From positions 1-15,396 of the forward strand of contig JBCDCZ010000086.1 of the NCBI GenBank assembly GCA_039180865.1: 15,396 nt of DNA, read 5' to 3'. Every line of letters starts with the position of its first letter. The first letter of the stretch is position 1. Shown piece after piece: positions 1 to 7,469 of the stretch. The notes below the pieces were generated by a model. That model was given only the letters and a program-made list of their open reading frames with translations, was not told the origin of the DNA and ran no database searches. The position numbers and the translations under genes are program-made. The stretch is from JBCDCU01 sp039180865. GTDB taxonomy: Bacteria; Pseudomonadota; Alphaproteobacteria; Rhizobiales; JACESI01.

Positions 1-1305
1 CCGAAGGCGAAGTGCGTGCCGATCGGCAGTTTCGAGAAAATGTGCAAAGGATCCGAGCTCTTTACGGTCGGTGCGATGGAGGGCATGGGTCTGATCGGAC
101 CGGAGAAGGACGAATGCGCTGCCGTTCCGGACCTCGATAGCCTCATTATCGTCCCATGGGACAAGCGGTACGCATGGTTTGCATCCGATCTTTATTACCA
201 CGGCGAGCCTTACCAGAACTGCGCTCGCGTGATCCTGAAACGCGCCCTCGAAAAGGCCGCCGCATCCGGTTATGGCATGAACCTTGGTGTCGAAACCGAG
301 TTCTATATGCTTCGCAAAACCGAAGACGGTTACGCATTCCCGCAAACCCGGCCTCACAAGGGTCTTTGCCCCGCCTATGACGTTTATCAAACGGTGCAGT
401 CGATGGACTATCTCGCGCCAATGGTAGACGCGATGAACGAACTCGACTGGGGCGTTTACTCATTCGATGCGGAAGGCGGCCAGGGACAATATGAGTTCGA
501 CTTCGCCTACGCCGACGCACTCAAAATGGCGGATCGGCTTTCGTTCTGGCGCTTCATGGTGAAAACGCTCGCGCTCGAACACGGTCTGACGGCAAGCTTC
601 ATGCCGAAGCCATTTGCCGGCGACTTCCGCTCGGGAGCGCACTTCAATATGTCACTCTATGATCTGACAAGCGGCGCCAACCTGTTCGACAGCAAGGCTG
701 GGACCGGTGCAATGGCTGAAACGCACGGGATCGCTTTTCCCGATATCGGCTATCACTTCGTGGCAGGCACTCTGGAACACGCAGGCGCGCTGACGGCCGT
801 TACCTGCCCGACACACAACTCCTACAAGGGCCTTCTCGCTCAAGGCGAAATGGTGGACATGTCCTGGGCGCCGGTTCTTCGCACTTATGGCGCCAATAAC
901 CGGTCGGCCATGCTGCGCCTTCCGATGAACAGGCCCTGTGTTGAAAACCGGTCACCGGACATCTCAGCAAACTTCTATCTCGGCGCCGCCTTCTCCCTTC
1001 TGGCCGGCCTCGACGGGATCGACCGGAAGCTCGATCCGGGCAAGCCGATGAATGACAATTTGTATTTGAAACTTACCCAGAAGAGCGCGAAAGACAGCTT
1101 CAGAACAGAAGACGGTGACCTTGTCCGCCGCCTCCCCCGTACTCTCCTGGAAGCGCTTGACGCCTTTGAGGACGATCCACTCACTGAAGAGGTTTTCGGA
1201 AGCGAGTTCAAACACATCTACCTTGACTGGAAACTCAAGGAATGGGAGCGCGATTTCTACCGCGTGGATGATGACGAGCGCAGCCGAATGCTCGAATATG
1301 TTTAA
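1..1305 (+). CDS. Glutamine synthetase family ligase, type III / gamma-glutamylmethylamide synthetase-like (5' end cut off)
   Basis: ATP-dependent ligase of the glutamine synthetase fold, joining the gamma-carboxyl of glutamate to ammonia or an amine. The frame is open from base 1; residues PKAKC precede the GTG at 16, so the true N-terminus (about 20 residues) lies outside the window. Counting from that GTG, the protein has GSELFTVGAMEGMGL (12-26), the acidic metal/substrate motif GVETEF (91-96; E93, E95), QYEF (158-161), SGAHFNMSL (206-214), NSYKGL (268-273) and VENRSPD (309-315). The SGAHFNMSL segment has Asn where classical enzymes have a second His (HxH), which fits the non-GlnA branch used for amines such as methylamine. 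Two dehydrogenases and a Rieske oxygenase follow on the same strand, which favours amine catabolism over ammonia assimilation. The fold is certain; the substrate is inferred. Confidence 0.9.
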   Translation, partial: PKAKCVPIGSFEKMCKGSELFTVGAMEGMGLIGPEKDECAAVPDLDSLIIVPWDKRYAWFASDLYYHGEPYQNCARVILKRALEKAAASGYGMNLGVETEFYMLRKTEDGYAFPQTRPHKGLCPAYDVYQTVQSMDYLAPMVDAMNELDWGVYSFDAEGGQGQYEFDFAYADALKMADRLSFWRFMVKTLALEHGLTASFMPKPFAGDFRSGAHFNMSLYDLTSGANLFDSKAGTGAMAETHGIAFPDIGYHFVAGTLEHAGALTAVTCPTHNSYKGLLAQGEMVDMSWAPVLRTYGANNRSAMLRLPMNRPCVENRSPDISANFYLGAAFSLLAGLDGIDRKLDPGKPMNDNLYLKLTQKSAKDSFRTEDGDLVRRLPRTLLEALDAFEDDPLTEEVFGSEFKHIYLDWKLKEWERDFYRVDDDERSRMLEYV

Positions 1306-1335
1306 GATCCGGCCCGCGTTTGGGATCGGTAATAG

Positions 1336-2115
1336 ATGAGCGTGAAATACGACTTTTCCGGGAAAAAAGTTCTCGTGACCGGCGGAAACCGCGGCCTTGG
1401 CCTCGGTGTTGCGAAAGCCTTCGCGGCGGCCAATGCCGATCTGACGATCCTCGGTCTTGAAGACGATGTCGAAAGCGTCGCTCAGGACTTGACCAGCACC
1501 TATGAGCACCCGGTCTCAGCCATCCGATGCGATATTGCTGATCTCGCTGACGTTCGCAAAGCAGCAGCCGAGATCGAGGCCCTTGATATCCTTATCAACA
1601 ATGCCGGTCTTGAATATATCACGCCGCTTTCTGATCCCTCGCCCGACGTCGATGCCATGTTTCGCCGGATTACGGAAATCAATGTCATCGGCACGTTTTC
1701 GGTAACGAGGGCGCTACTTCCCAAGATTGCCGATGGCGGACGGGTCGTGATGACCGCCTCGATCTGGGCGAAGACGGCTGTCGCCGAATACAGCGCCTAT
1801 TGTGCCTCGAAGCACGCGGTCCTCGGCCTCACCCGCTCCTTTGCCCACGAACTCGCGCCCCGCGACATTGCCGTCAACGCGGTCTGTCCGGGATGGGTGA
1901 AAACGGAAGCTTCGCTGCGTTCACTGAAACACATGGCGGAGCGATCGGGCCGGAGCGAAGAGGACCTGCTCGCCGAAATAACCGGTGCTCAGGCCTTTGG
2001 CGGCCTGATGGAGCCCGATGACCTTGCACCGACATTCCTTTATCTTGCTTCGGATGCAGCAAAGAACATTACCGGTCAGGCCTATACGGTCGACCGTGGC
2101 GAAATTATGCAATAA
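1336..2115 (+). CDS. SDR family NAD(P)-dependent oxidoreductase (first of two)
   Basis: Classical short-chain dehydrogenase/reductase, 259 residues, a typical length. The Rossmann glycine motif TGGNRGLG spans 15-22, NNAG 88-91, and the catalytic tetrad is N116, S142, Y155 and K159 (YCASK). The PGW segment after the active site and the C-terminal FLYLASDAAKNITGQ are as in FabG-like enzymes. It likely interconverts an alcohol and a ketone or aldehyde using NAD(P). It begins 30 bases after the upstream ligase and ends 20 bases before a second SDR, so the three are almost certainly co-transcribed. The ATG at 1336 has only a weak ribosome-binding site. The substrate cannot be read from the sequence; oxidation of an intermediate produced by the downstream Rieske oxygenase is an inference from context. 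Confidence 0.93.
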   Translation: MSVKYDFSGKKVLVTGGNRGLGLGVAKAFAAANADLTILGLEDDVESVAQDLTSTYEHPVSAIRCDIADLADVRKAAAEIEALDILINNAGLEYITPLSDPSPDVDAMFRRITEINVIGTFSVTRALLPKIADGGRVVMTASIWAKTAVAEYSAYCASKHAVLGLTRSFAHELAPRDIAVNAVCPGWVKTEASLRSLKHMAERSGRSEEDLLAEITGAQAFGGLMEPDDLAPTFLYLASDAAKNITGQAYTVDRGEIMQ

Positions 2116-2135
2116 CAAGGCAGTACATCGTCTCA

Positions 2136-2876
2136 ATGGGCGCTTTTGAAGGAAAATCCGTTGTCATTACCGGGGCCGCGAGTGGGATCGGCCAGGCAAT
2201 CGCACTCGCCTTTGCCCACGAGGCGGCGACGCTCTTCCTTGCAGATCTCAGCGACACGTCCGAGACGCTCGATCTCTTGGCGGATAGTGATTGCGAGCAT
2301 CACGCCTTTCATTGCGATGTCGCGGACGTTGCGAGTGTCGATCTCCTCTTCGACAACGTCGAAAAAACTGGAGCGTCACCGGACGTCGTCATCAACTCTG
2401 CCGGTATCTTGATTGAAAGCCCGGTCCTTGAGATGACGGAGGAAGACTTTGATCGTCAGATCGCGGTCAACCTCAAAGGCTCTTTTCTAATAGCGAAGGC
2501 TGCCCTTTCCTGCATGTCGGCGAAAGGCACGGGCCGCCTGATCTTGATCGCATCTGAACTCGGCTATCTTGGCCGTGCTGACTTTTCCGCCTATTGCGCC
2601 TCAAAGGCCGCCGTGATCGGGCTCACCAGGTCCCTCGCACGAGAGTTTGCGCCCGATATTCTCGTGAATGCAATCGCGCCCGGCCCAATCGACACGCCAA
2701 TGCTTGGCGCGGATTCGATGTCTCCGGAATGGGCGGCAAAAGAAGCGAACAATCCGATGGGCCGCATCGGGAAACCAGAGGAAGTCGCTGGCGCTGCGCT
2801 CTTCCTGGCAAGCCCGGCAGCATCCTTTATGACCGGTCAAACCATCTCCCCTTCCGGCGGCGCGGTGATGCTTTAG
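2136..2876 (+). CDS. SDR family NAD(P)-dependent oxidoreductase (second of two)
   Basis: Second classical SDR, 246 residues. Nucleotide-binding TGAASGIG is at 12-19, NSAG at 87-90 (Ser replaces the usual second Asn), N112, S140, Y153 and K157 form the catalytic tetrad, and the C-terminus has the FabG-type PMGRIGKPEEVAGAALFLAS followed by MTGQT. It differs substantially from the preceding SDR, for example in the region between Ser140 and Tyr153 and in the C-terminus, so the pair is unlikely to be a recent duplication and may catalyse successive oxidations. It sits 20 bases after the first SDR. The ATG at 2136 has only an AAGG 15 bases upstream, so translation may rely partly on coupling. Cofactor and substrate preferences are unknown. 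Confidence 0.93.
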   Translation: MGAFEGKSVVITGAASGIGQAIALAFAHEAATLFLADLSDTSETLDLLADSDCEHHAFHCDVADVASVDLLFDNVEKTGASPDVVINSAGILIESPVLEMTEEDFDRQIAVNLKGSFLIAKAALSCMSAKGTGRLILIASELGYLGRADFSAYCASKAAVIGLTRSLAREFAPDILVNAIAPGPIDTPMLGADSMSPEWAAKEANNPMGRIGKPEEVAGAALFLASPAASFMTGQTISPSGGAVML

Positions 2877-2905
2877 ATCAACGATGATAACCGAACTGGC
2901 ACTAA

Positions 2906-2920
2906 GATTGCTTCGCAATC
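2906..2920. repeat. Small perfect hairpin between SDR and Rieske genes
   Basis: GATTGC (2906-2911), loop TTC, GCAATC (2915-2920). It lies in the 136-base gap between the second SDR and the Rieske gene. There is no following T-run, so it is not a convincing terminator. It might be an mRNA-stability or partial attenuation element, or chance. Confidence 0.3.
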
Positions 2921-2995
2921 GCAGGTAAAATAGGGTCGCGCCTGCAAGAACCTGGATCAGCCATCCGTTTGTTCTGAAAACCCGGCGGCCGTCAC

Positions 2996-3002
2996 GAAGG
3001 AG
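2996..3002 (+). promoter_or_regulatory. Strong Shine-Dalgarno site of the Rieske oxygenase gene
   Basis: GAAGGAG ends 10 bases before the ATG at 3013 and is the best ribosome-binding site in this operon; the upstream SDR genes have weak ones. It supports the chosen start and suggests the oxygenase is made in larger amounts or independently of its neighbours. Confidence 0.7.
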
Positions 3003-3012
3003 CTTTTTTCGA

Positions 3013-4158
3013 ATGAGTTCACCCGTCAAATTCGACCACACTCTCGACCAACCGCTCAAGCCGGACATGCCGGCCCGGATGCTGGCCGCACCACAATCGG
3101 TCTATACAGATCCGGAGGTCTTCGCTAACGAGATTGCGAACATCTACGAGAAAGACTGGGTGATGGTTGGGCGCGGCGGCATGATCCCCAATCCCGGTGA
3201 TTATTTCACAGCAATGCTTGGCCGGAAGCCCATCATTGTTATCCGTCAGAAGGACGGCAGCATTCGCGCGATGGCGAATTTCTGTCTGCACCGTTATGCC
3301 AAGCTTCTGACCGGTTCCGGCACGGCGAAGCGGATTGTCTGCCCCTACCATGCCTGGACTTATGAAATGGGTGGCGCATTAATCGGCGTGACCGATCGCG
3401 ATGGGTTCGAGAAAGCCGACACAGAGGGACGCGCTCTCGAAACGCTCTCTTGCGACGAATATATGGGCTTTGTCTTCGTATCGCTGCGCGATGATCTGCA
3501 ACCGCTTTCAAAACGTCTGAAAGGCTTGAACGATACGCTCACCAATTTCGACGTCAGCAACTACGAAGAGCGCTACGTTGAGCATGAAGAAGTCTGGCAC
3601 GGGAACTGGAAGCTGATCGTTGAGAACTTCATTGAAAGCTACCACGTCACCTATGCCCATAAGGGATCGATCGGGCCGACCAACCCAACGCGCCATGCGG
3701 AATTTGGATCGCAAAGCGATGACGGATATTTCATTCACTCGAATTCCTACCGGCCGGAAGACTATCCCGAAATTTTCAATGACAGCCTCACCGAGGAAGA
3801 ACGGCGCCGCTTTTACGTGATCCCGCTTTATCCAAACGGGCTTGCTGCCGTCGATCCAAACTTCATCTGGTGGATGGCTCTGGAACCCCTCGGCGTGGAC
3901 CGCACCAATGCCCGCTGGGGCTTGTGCTTCTCAAGGGACACAATGGAAAAATGTCCCGACCCGGATGGCTTTGTAAAAGAGATCATCAAGGTGATTGAGA
4001 TTGCAACGAAAGAAGATCAGGAAATGGTCTCTCGGGTTCAGGAAGGCTGCGCCTTCGGGTCAAGCGAACCCGGTCTTCTTCATGCACCGCTTGAATGGCC
4101 GTTGAAAGCATTCTCGGAATATGTCCGCAAGACCATCGAAGACGGACCCATGCGTTAG
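3013..4158 (+). CDS. Rieske non-heme iron oxygenase, alpha subunit (glycine-betaine/carnitine oxygenase-like)
   Basis: Catalytic subunit of a Rieske oxygenase, 381 residues. The [2Fe-2S] centre is C91-x-H93-x16-C110-x2-H113 (NFCLHRY and CPYHAW). The mononuclear iron site is H211 and H216 in ESYHVTYAH, with D335 a likely third ligand. The residue three before the first His, which bridges to the Rieske centre of the neighbouring subunit, is Glu208. Ring-hydroxylating dioxygenases usually have Asp here, whereas GbcA-like and CntA-like enzymes that demethylate or cleave quaternary amines have Glu. I therefore infer an N-dealkylating or C-N-cleaving monooxygenase more than an aromatic dioxygenase. 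Such enzymes need a reductase, and none is encoded in the window. It is the last gene of the ligase-SDR-SDR run and converges on the GNAT-like gene, with 17 bases between stop codons. Confidence 0.92.
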   Translation: MSSPVKFDHTLDQPLKPDMPARMLAAPQSVYTDPEVFANEIANIYEKDWVMVGRGGMIPNPGDYFTAMLGRKPIIVIRQKDGSIRAMANFCLHRYAKLLTGSGTAKRIVCPYHAWTYEMGGALIGVTDRDGFEKADTEGRALETLSCDEYMGFVFVSLRDDLQPLSKRLKGLNDTLTNFDVSNYEERYVEHEEVWHGNWKLIVENFIESYHVTYAHKGSIGPTNPTRHAEFGSQSDDGYFIHSNSYRPEDYPEIFNDSLTEEERRRFYVIPLYPNGLAAVDPNFIWWMALEPLGVDRTNARWGLCFSRDTMEKCPDPDGFVKEIIKVIEIATKEDQEMVSRVQEGCAFGSSEPGLLHAPLEWPLKAFSEYVRKTIEDGPMR

Positions 4159-4175
4159 ACACGCAAGCCGTTTCG

Positions 4176-4628
4176 TTACCCTGTTGAAGGTGCCGGCCAC
4201 GCTATCTCCAGTTCGGGCCAGTCCGGGCCGGTAATCCAATCGGCGAAGGCACGGCGCACGAGCGGCGGGTTCAGGGTTGTCTTGGATCTCAGCCAGAAAT
4301 AGGCCGTCGCACGGCCACGCGTCCCGATATCCGGATAGACATAGGCGCATCCCTGATAGGACCCGTCGTCCGGATCGGCAACGATCCAGGCGAAGGAGCG
4401 CTTCGCAGAAAACTCGCGTTCATGCCAACAAAGGTCAATCAGATCGGCATCCCGTGTCAGGCCCTCAGGCCAACGCCCACCAAAAGTTCCGATCAATTTA
4501 TGATGGCTCTCTTCGATCGCGGCCATGTCTTCATCGAGTTCCGCTTTGGTGAGCATTCTTAAGGTTGCAACGCCGAGATCATGGTCTTGCGGAATGGTTC
4601 GGTCTTCAAAGTCAGGATGGGGATCCAT
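4176..4628 (-). CDS. GNAT-like N-acetyltransferase family protein
   Basis: A 150-residue protein. The segment LRMLTKAELDEDMAAI, then FGGRWPEGLT, DLIDLCWHEREF, SFAWIV and the YQGCAYVYPD strand resemble a small bacterial family annotated as GNAT acetyltransferases; I recognise the pattern but see no clear RxxGxG acetyl-CoA loop, so the activity is uncertain. The start is set at the ATG at 4628, because a good GGAGAGGA site lies 8 bases upstream; an in-frame TTG at 4646 would add six residues. The gene overlaps the end of the upstream oxygenase gene by 17 bases, so the two are translationally coupled and probably act on the same process. Confidence 0.75.
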   Translation of the reverse strand: MDPHPDFEDRTIPQDHDLGVATLRMLTKAELDEDMAAIEESHHKLIGTFGGRWPEGLTRDADLIDLCWHEREFSAKRSFAWIVADPDDGSYQGCAYVYPDIGTRGRATAYFWLRSKTTLNPPLVRRAFADWITGPDWPELEIAWPAPSTG

Positions 4629-5700
4629 CAGCCTGGTCCTCTCCAATCACCTTACCCTCCCGCTTGAACGGATTCTCGTCGGGCACCTCGAAGTCCAGAC
4701 TGAACTCCCCCTTCTGGTGGGCATCATGCATGTAGCGGAACGTATTCACCGTCATACGAACCAGGTGATCGCCCGCTTTGATCGGCGGATACTTCGCTCG
4801 GGTCTCAGGCGTTGAGAATTGCGGCAAGGGCTCAACGAGCGTGTCGTAGTCGAGACCGAAAAAGAGCGGAAAGGAATAGCGCTCGCGACCAGTGTTCACG
4901 ACCCGGTGCTGGGTCGCTTTGTATTGCCCACCCGACCAGGTTTCGAAAATATCGCCGATATTAACGATAAAGGTGCCAGGAACAGGTGGCGCTTCCATCC
5001 AGTAATCGTCCACATTCATCACCTGAAGTCCCGGACCTCCCTGAAGAAGGATCGTGAAACATTCGAAATCGGAGTGGGCTTCAATACCAACGAAATCCGC
5101 AGTCGCAGGCACTTCGTTTTCCAGATATTTGAGCATGCGAAGCTGCGACGTTGGCGTGTTTACGTGAGCCCGCAACGTGCCCTGCTCGACGCCAAGCTCG
5201 AATTCCAAAGCGTCAAGCAGCTTAAGTCCAAGGTTAAAGACAGCGTCATAATAAGCTGAGACGGTTTCTTTGAACCCTTCGAGATCAGGCCACACATTCG
5301 GTCCCGTCATCCGCCATTTTGCAAGAAAATCAGGATGATCAGCTGGCGCCTCGTAAGAGAGATCGAAGGTCTCGTTATAGTTGATGACCTTCGGAAAATG
5401 GATGCCGTTTTCTTCAAACGGAACATAGCCGCGGTGGTTGGTTGAGAAACCGCTCCAATACTTCATCTTGTAGCGGCGCGGCTGATCGTGAAAAGCTTTC
5501 GATGCCTTGAAGATCCCGTCGATCAATCCCTGATCGACACCGTGGTTCTTGATATAGAAGAAACCAGATGTCCGCGCAGCTTCGCCAAGCGCGTGTGCAA
5601 CGGATGCTCGCCCTTCTTCGGATCCGTCGTGAAGACCGGAAAGATCGATGACTGGAAGTGTGGTTCGGTCTGCTTCCAGTGCGACTTGCGTGTGGGGCAT
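4612..5700 (-). CDS. 2-oxoglutarate/Fe(II)-dependent oxygenase, isopenicillin N synthase-like
   Basis: Non-heme iron oxygenase of the isopenicillin-N-synthase/flavonol-synthase type, 362 residues. The N-terminal DIOX_N-like part (LPVIDLSGL, 15-23; SGFFYIKNHGV, 45-55) is followed by the jelly-roll core with the iron triad H209, D211 (EAHSDFECFTILLQ) and H265 (ATQHRVVN), and R274-x-S276, which binds the 2-oxoglutarate carboxylate. All catalytic residues are present. The ATG at 5700 has AAGG 8 bases upstream. Possible reactions are hydroxylation, desaturation or oxidative N-demethylation of a small molecule; the substrate is not evident. It overlaps the GNAT-like gene at its 3' end and is divergent from the unknown protein at 5814. 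Together with the convergent Rieske gene, it gives the neighbourhood two unrelated iron oxygenases. Confidence 0.92.
   Translation of the reverse strand: MPHTQVALEADRTTLPVIDLSGLHDGSEEGRASVAHALGEAARTSGFFYIKNHGVDQGLIDGIFKASKAFHDQPRRYKMKYWSGFSTNHRGYVPFEENGIHFPKVINYNETFDLSYEAPADHPDFLAKWRMTGPNVWPDLEGFKETVSAYYDAVFNLGLKLLDALEFELGVEQGTLRAHVNTPTSQLRMLKYLENEVPATADFVGIEAHSDFECFTILLQGGPGLQVMNVDDYWMEAPPVPGTFIVNIGDIFETWSGGQYKATQHRVVNTGRERYSFPLFFGLDYDTLVEPLPQFSTPETRAKYPPIKAGDHLVRMTVNTFRYMHDAHQKGEFSLDFEVPDENPFKREGKVIGEDQADGSPS
4637..4644 (-). promoter_or_regulatory. Ribosome-binding site deciding the GNAT-like start
   Basis: On the - strand this reads GGAGAGGA, 8 bases before the ATG at 4628. It lies inside the 3' end of the 2-oxoglutarate oxygenase gene and favours ATG 4628 over TTG 4646. 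Confidence 0.65.
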
Positions 5701-5705
5701 TTTAC

Positions 5706-5801
5706 CTTGACCTCTTTGTTACCGGTTCGATCCATGACCTATGAAAAGGCGCAAGACAAGCTTTGCTGCTTTGCCTAAGGTCAAGATATCGAACAGGTGA
5801 C
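5706..5801. promoter_or_regulatory. Divergent promoter region with two interleaved inverted repeats
   Basis: The 113 bases between the divergent oxygenase and unknown-protein genes contain CTTGACC (5706-5712) opposed to GGTCAAG (5779-5785), and GTTACCGGTTCGAT (5719-5732) opposed to a 12-of-14 match on the other strand (5788-5801). CTTGAC also matches the alphaproteobacterial -35 consensus on each strand, but no good -10 follows at the right distance, and the left CTTGACC overlaps the oxygenase's ribosome-binding site. It may be a shared operator; this is a weak inference. Confidence 0.3.
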
Positions 5802-5813
5802 GGATTTACATCC

Positions 5814-6602
5814 ATGGCGGCAATCACTGAGGCCGATATCAGGGGCCTTTGGCGGCGCGACTACATCAAGATCCCCGCCAAAGATCCGACTTTTGAAGAT
5901 CACGATACCGCAGTCTACTGGTTTCAAGCCGACGGGCTCTATGCGGATCTGCGCATTCCAAAAGCCTTGCAGGACGATACCGGCAACCTAACCGAGCACA
6001 ATCTCAAGGCGGCAATCGCATCGGCCGAGGGATTTGCCGGGATCTCTGACGTTTCACACAACCGGTGCACATGGAAGCGGTTCATTAATCTTCAGGGGCC
6101 GGAGCCCCAGCCAGACATTGGAGACCTTGCACGTGATCCGGAGGCGCTTGAAACCGGCATGCTGGAAACCGGTCTTGACGACGCTTATCTCGAGTATTGG
6201 CATCATCTTGAAAAGAACGCTCCCGAGGGCCGGGCGTATGTTTCCAACGAGGGCGATCTGGGCGTTCTCATCCATTCACGAACACACTTTCTCGTCGCCA
6301 TCGACAAACCGGAAAAATGCTCGGAGAAAACCACCATCAAAGAACAGAAAGAAGGCCTTTCTTTGGAAGACGTCATCCAACGATCAGGGCACTATTGTCT
6401 TGGAGAATTCATGAACGGAAAAGCCGTCGTCCGCCTCAGCAATCTACCCATGCTTGTTGGTATTGAGCTGTTCGAAAGCGACAATCGCGATAACGCAGCT
6501 CTCACCTTCAGAGGTGTCTGGGACGGCGAGGAAGTTACGCCTCGACCATTCAAGACAATCAACACGACCGAGTTCGAAAATCGCGCGAGGAACACACCAT
6601 GA
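5814..6602 (+). CDS. Uncharacterised protein, probable beta-rich fold
   Basis: 262 residues; I do not recognise a named family with certainty. The sequence has conserved-looking pieces: RGLWRRDYIKIP (10-21), VYWFQADGLYADLRIP (34-49), EGFAGISDV (72-80), CTWKRFINLQGPEPQPDIG (85-103) and YLEYWHHL (125-132), then short alternating hydrophobic strands. This resembles small soluble lipocalin-like beta-barrels seen as hypothetical proteins in many bacteria. There is no signal peptide or membrane segment. The ATG at 5814 is chosen because the upstream TTG at 5763 would add an atypical stretch; the ribosome-binding site is poor. The stop overlaps the methyltransferase start in an ATGA, so the two are coupled. 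A binding or enzymatic role for a small molecule is possible but unproven. Confidence 0.85.
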   Translation: MAAITEADIRGLWRRDYIKIPAKDPTFEDHDTAVYWFQADGLYADLRIPKALQDDTGNLTEHNLKAAIASAEGFAGISDVSHNRCTWKRFINLQGPEPQPDIGDLARDPEALETGMLETGLDDAYLEYWHHLEKNAPEGRAYVSNEGDLGVLIHSRTHFLVAIDKPEKCSEKTTIKEQKEGLSLEDVIQRSGHYCLGEFMNGKAVVRLSNLPMLVGIELFESDNRDNAALTFRGVWDGEEVTPRPFKTINTTEFENRARNTP

Positions 6603-7468
6603 GCGATGCATCGCAGGAAATACCCAATGAAGCGCAGATTGCCTATTGGAGCTCAGAACCGAGCCTCAGTTGGGTTCATTATCAGCCGGTACTCGATCGG
6701 GCTTTCGAACCGCTGACGCACCACCTGATCAACCTTGCGGCCCTGCAATCCGGCGAGCACATCCTCGACGTCGGTTGCGGAGCCGGAGCGCTTTCAAGAC
6801 GTGCGGCGGGGCTGGTCGGTGACGAAGGACATGTAACGGGTCTTGACGTATCACCGCCGCTTCTGGCTCATGCAAGGGATCTTGCGAAAGCGGCCGGGTT
6901 CAAAACCGTCGATTTTATCGAAGCCGATGGCCAGACCCATGATTTTGGAGGAGTTACGTTCGACGCAGCCATATCACGGTTCGGGGTGATGTTCTTCGAG
7001 GATCCCGCCAGGGCGTTTTCCAACATTCGCTCTGCGCTCAAGCCCGGCGGGCGGATCGCTTTCACGGCATGGTCCTCGCTTGAGGATAACCCGCTGTTCA
7101 GCCTGCCGCGCCGGATCGCCATTGAGCGCCTTGGCGCACCCGAACCCGCTGATCCGCGCGCGCCGGGTCCCCTCGCCTTTGCCGATCTTTCCTACTCAAT
7201 TCCCCTCTTTGAAGAGGCAGGCTTTGTCGAGATTACCGCCGAACCCTTCCAGACGTCGCTAACCTATGCGCGCCCTGTTCGCGATGTGGCGGCACTCCTC
7301 ACACAGCTTGGTCCGGCGAAACGGATTCTGCGCGAGAAAGACGGAACCGCTGAAGACGAGGCGGCAATAGCAGCAGCAATCGAAACAGAACTTGCACCAT
7401 ACGTCACCCAGGGTGGTGTGCATGTTCCGGCGGTGCCTCTCGCGATCACCGCAAGGAATCCGTCCTGA
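6599..7468 (+). CDS. Class I SAM-dependent methyltransferase
   Basis: 289 residues with the Rossmann-like methyltransferase motifs: motif I LDVGCGAG (56-63), the acidic residue D83 ending strand 2 (VTGLDVS), EADG (108-111) after strand 3, FDAAISRFGVMFF (121-133) at strand 4 and LKPGGRIAFTAW (147-158) at strand 5. The N-terminal IAYWSSEPSLSWVHYQPVLD is the typical lid of the UbiE/COQ5-like small-molecule methyltransferase group. It probably methylates a small molecule at O, N or C. An AGGA-containing site precedes the ATG, which overlaps the previous gene's stop (ATGA). The stop codon is one base from the end of the convergent MarR-GNAT gene, with no terminator between, so opposing transcripts must overlap. 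Confidence 0.93.
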   Translation: MSDASQEIPNEAQIAYWSSEPSLSWVHYQPVLDRAFEPLTHHLINLAALQSGEHILDVGCGAGALSRRAAGLVGDEGHVTGLDVSPPLLAHARDLAKAAGFKTVDFIEADGQTHDFGGVTFDAAISRFGVMFFEDPARAFSNIRSALKPGGRIAFTAWSSLEDNPLFSLPRRIAIERLGAPEPADPRAPGPLAFADLSYSIPLFEEAGFVEITAEPFQTSLTYARPVRDVAALLTQLGPAKRILREKDGTAEDEAAIAAAIETELAPYVTQGGVHVPAVPLAITARNPS

Positions 7469-7469
7469 T

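Noticed and set aside
964..1509. 181-codon frame on the - strand
   Set aside because: It lies almost wholly antisense to the glutamine-synthetase-family gene and the first SDR, both of which have clear motifs; it shows no family features.
1336..2876. Tandem gene duplication of the two SDRs
   Set aside because: They share only family motifs; nucleotide-binding, active-site surroundings and C-termini differ, so they are not a recent duplication.
2601..3068. 155-codon frame on the - strand across the SDR-Rieske gap
   Set aside because: Antisense to the end of the second SDR and the start of the Rieske gene; its composition (Arg, Cys and Trp rich) is typical of a shadow frame.
4819..5259. 146-codon frame on the + strand
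   Set aside because: Antisense to the core of the 2-oxoglutarate oxygenase, whose iron ligands are all intact.
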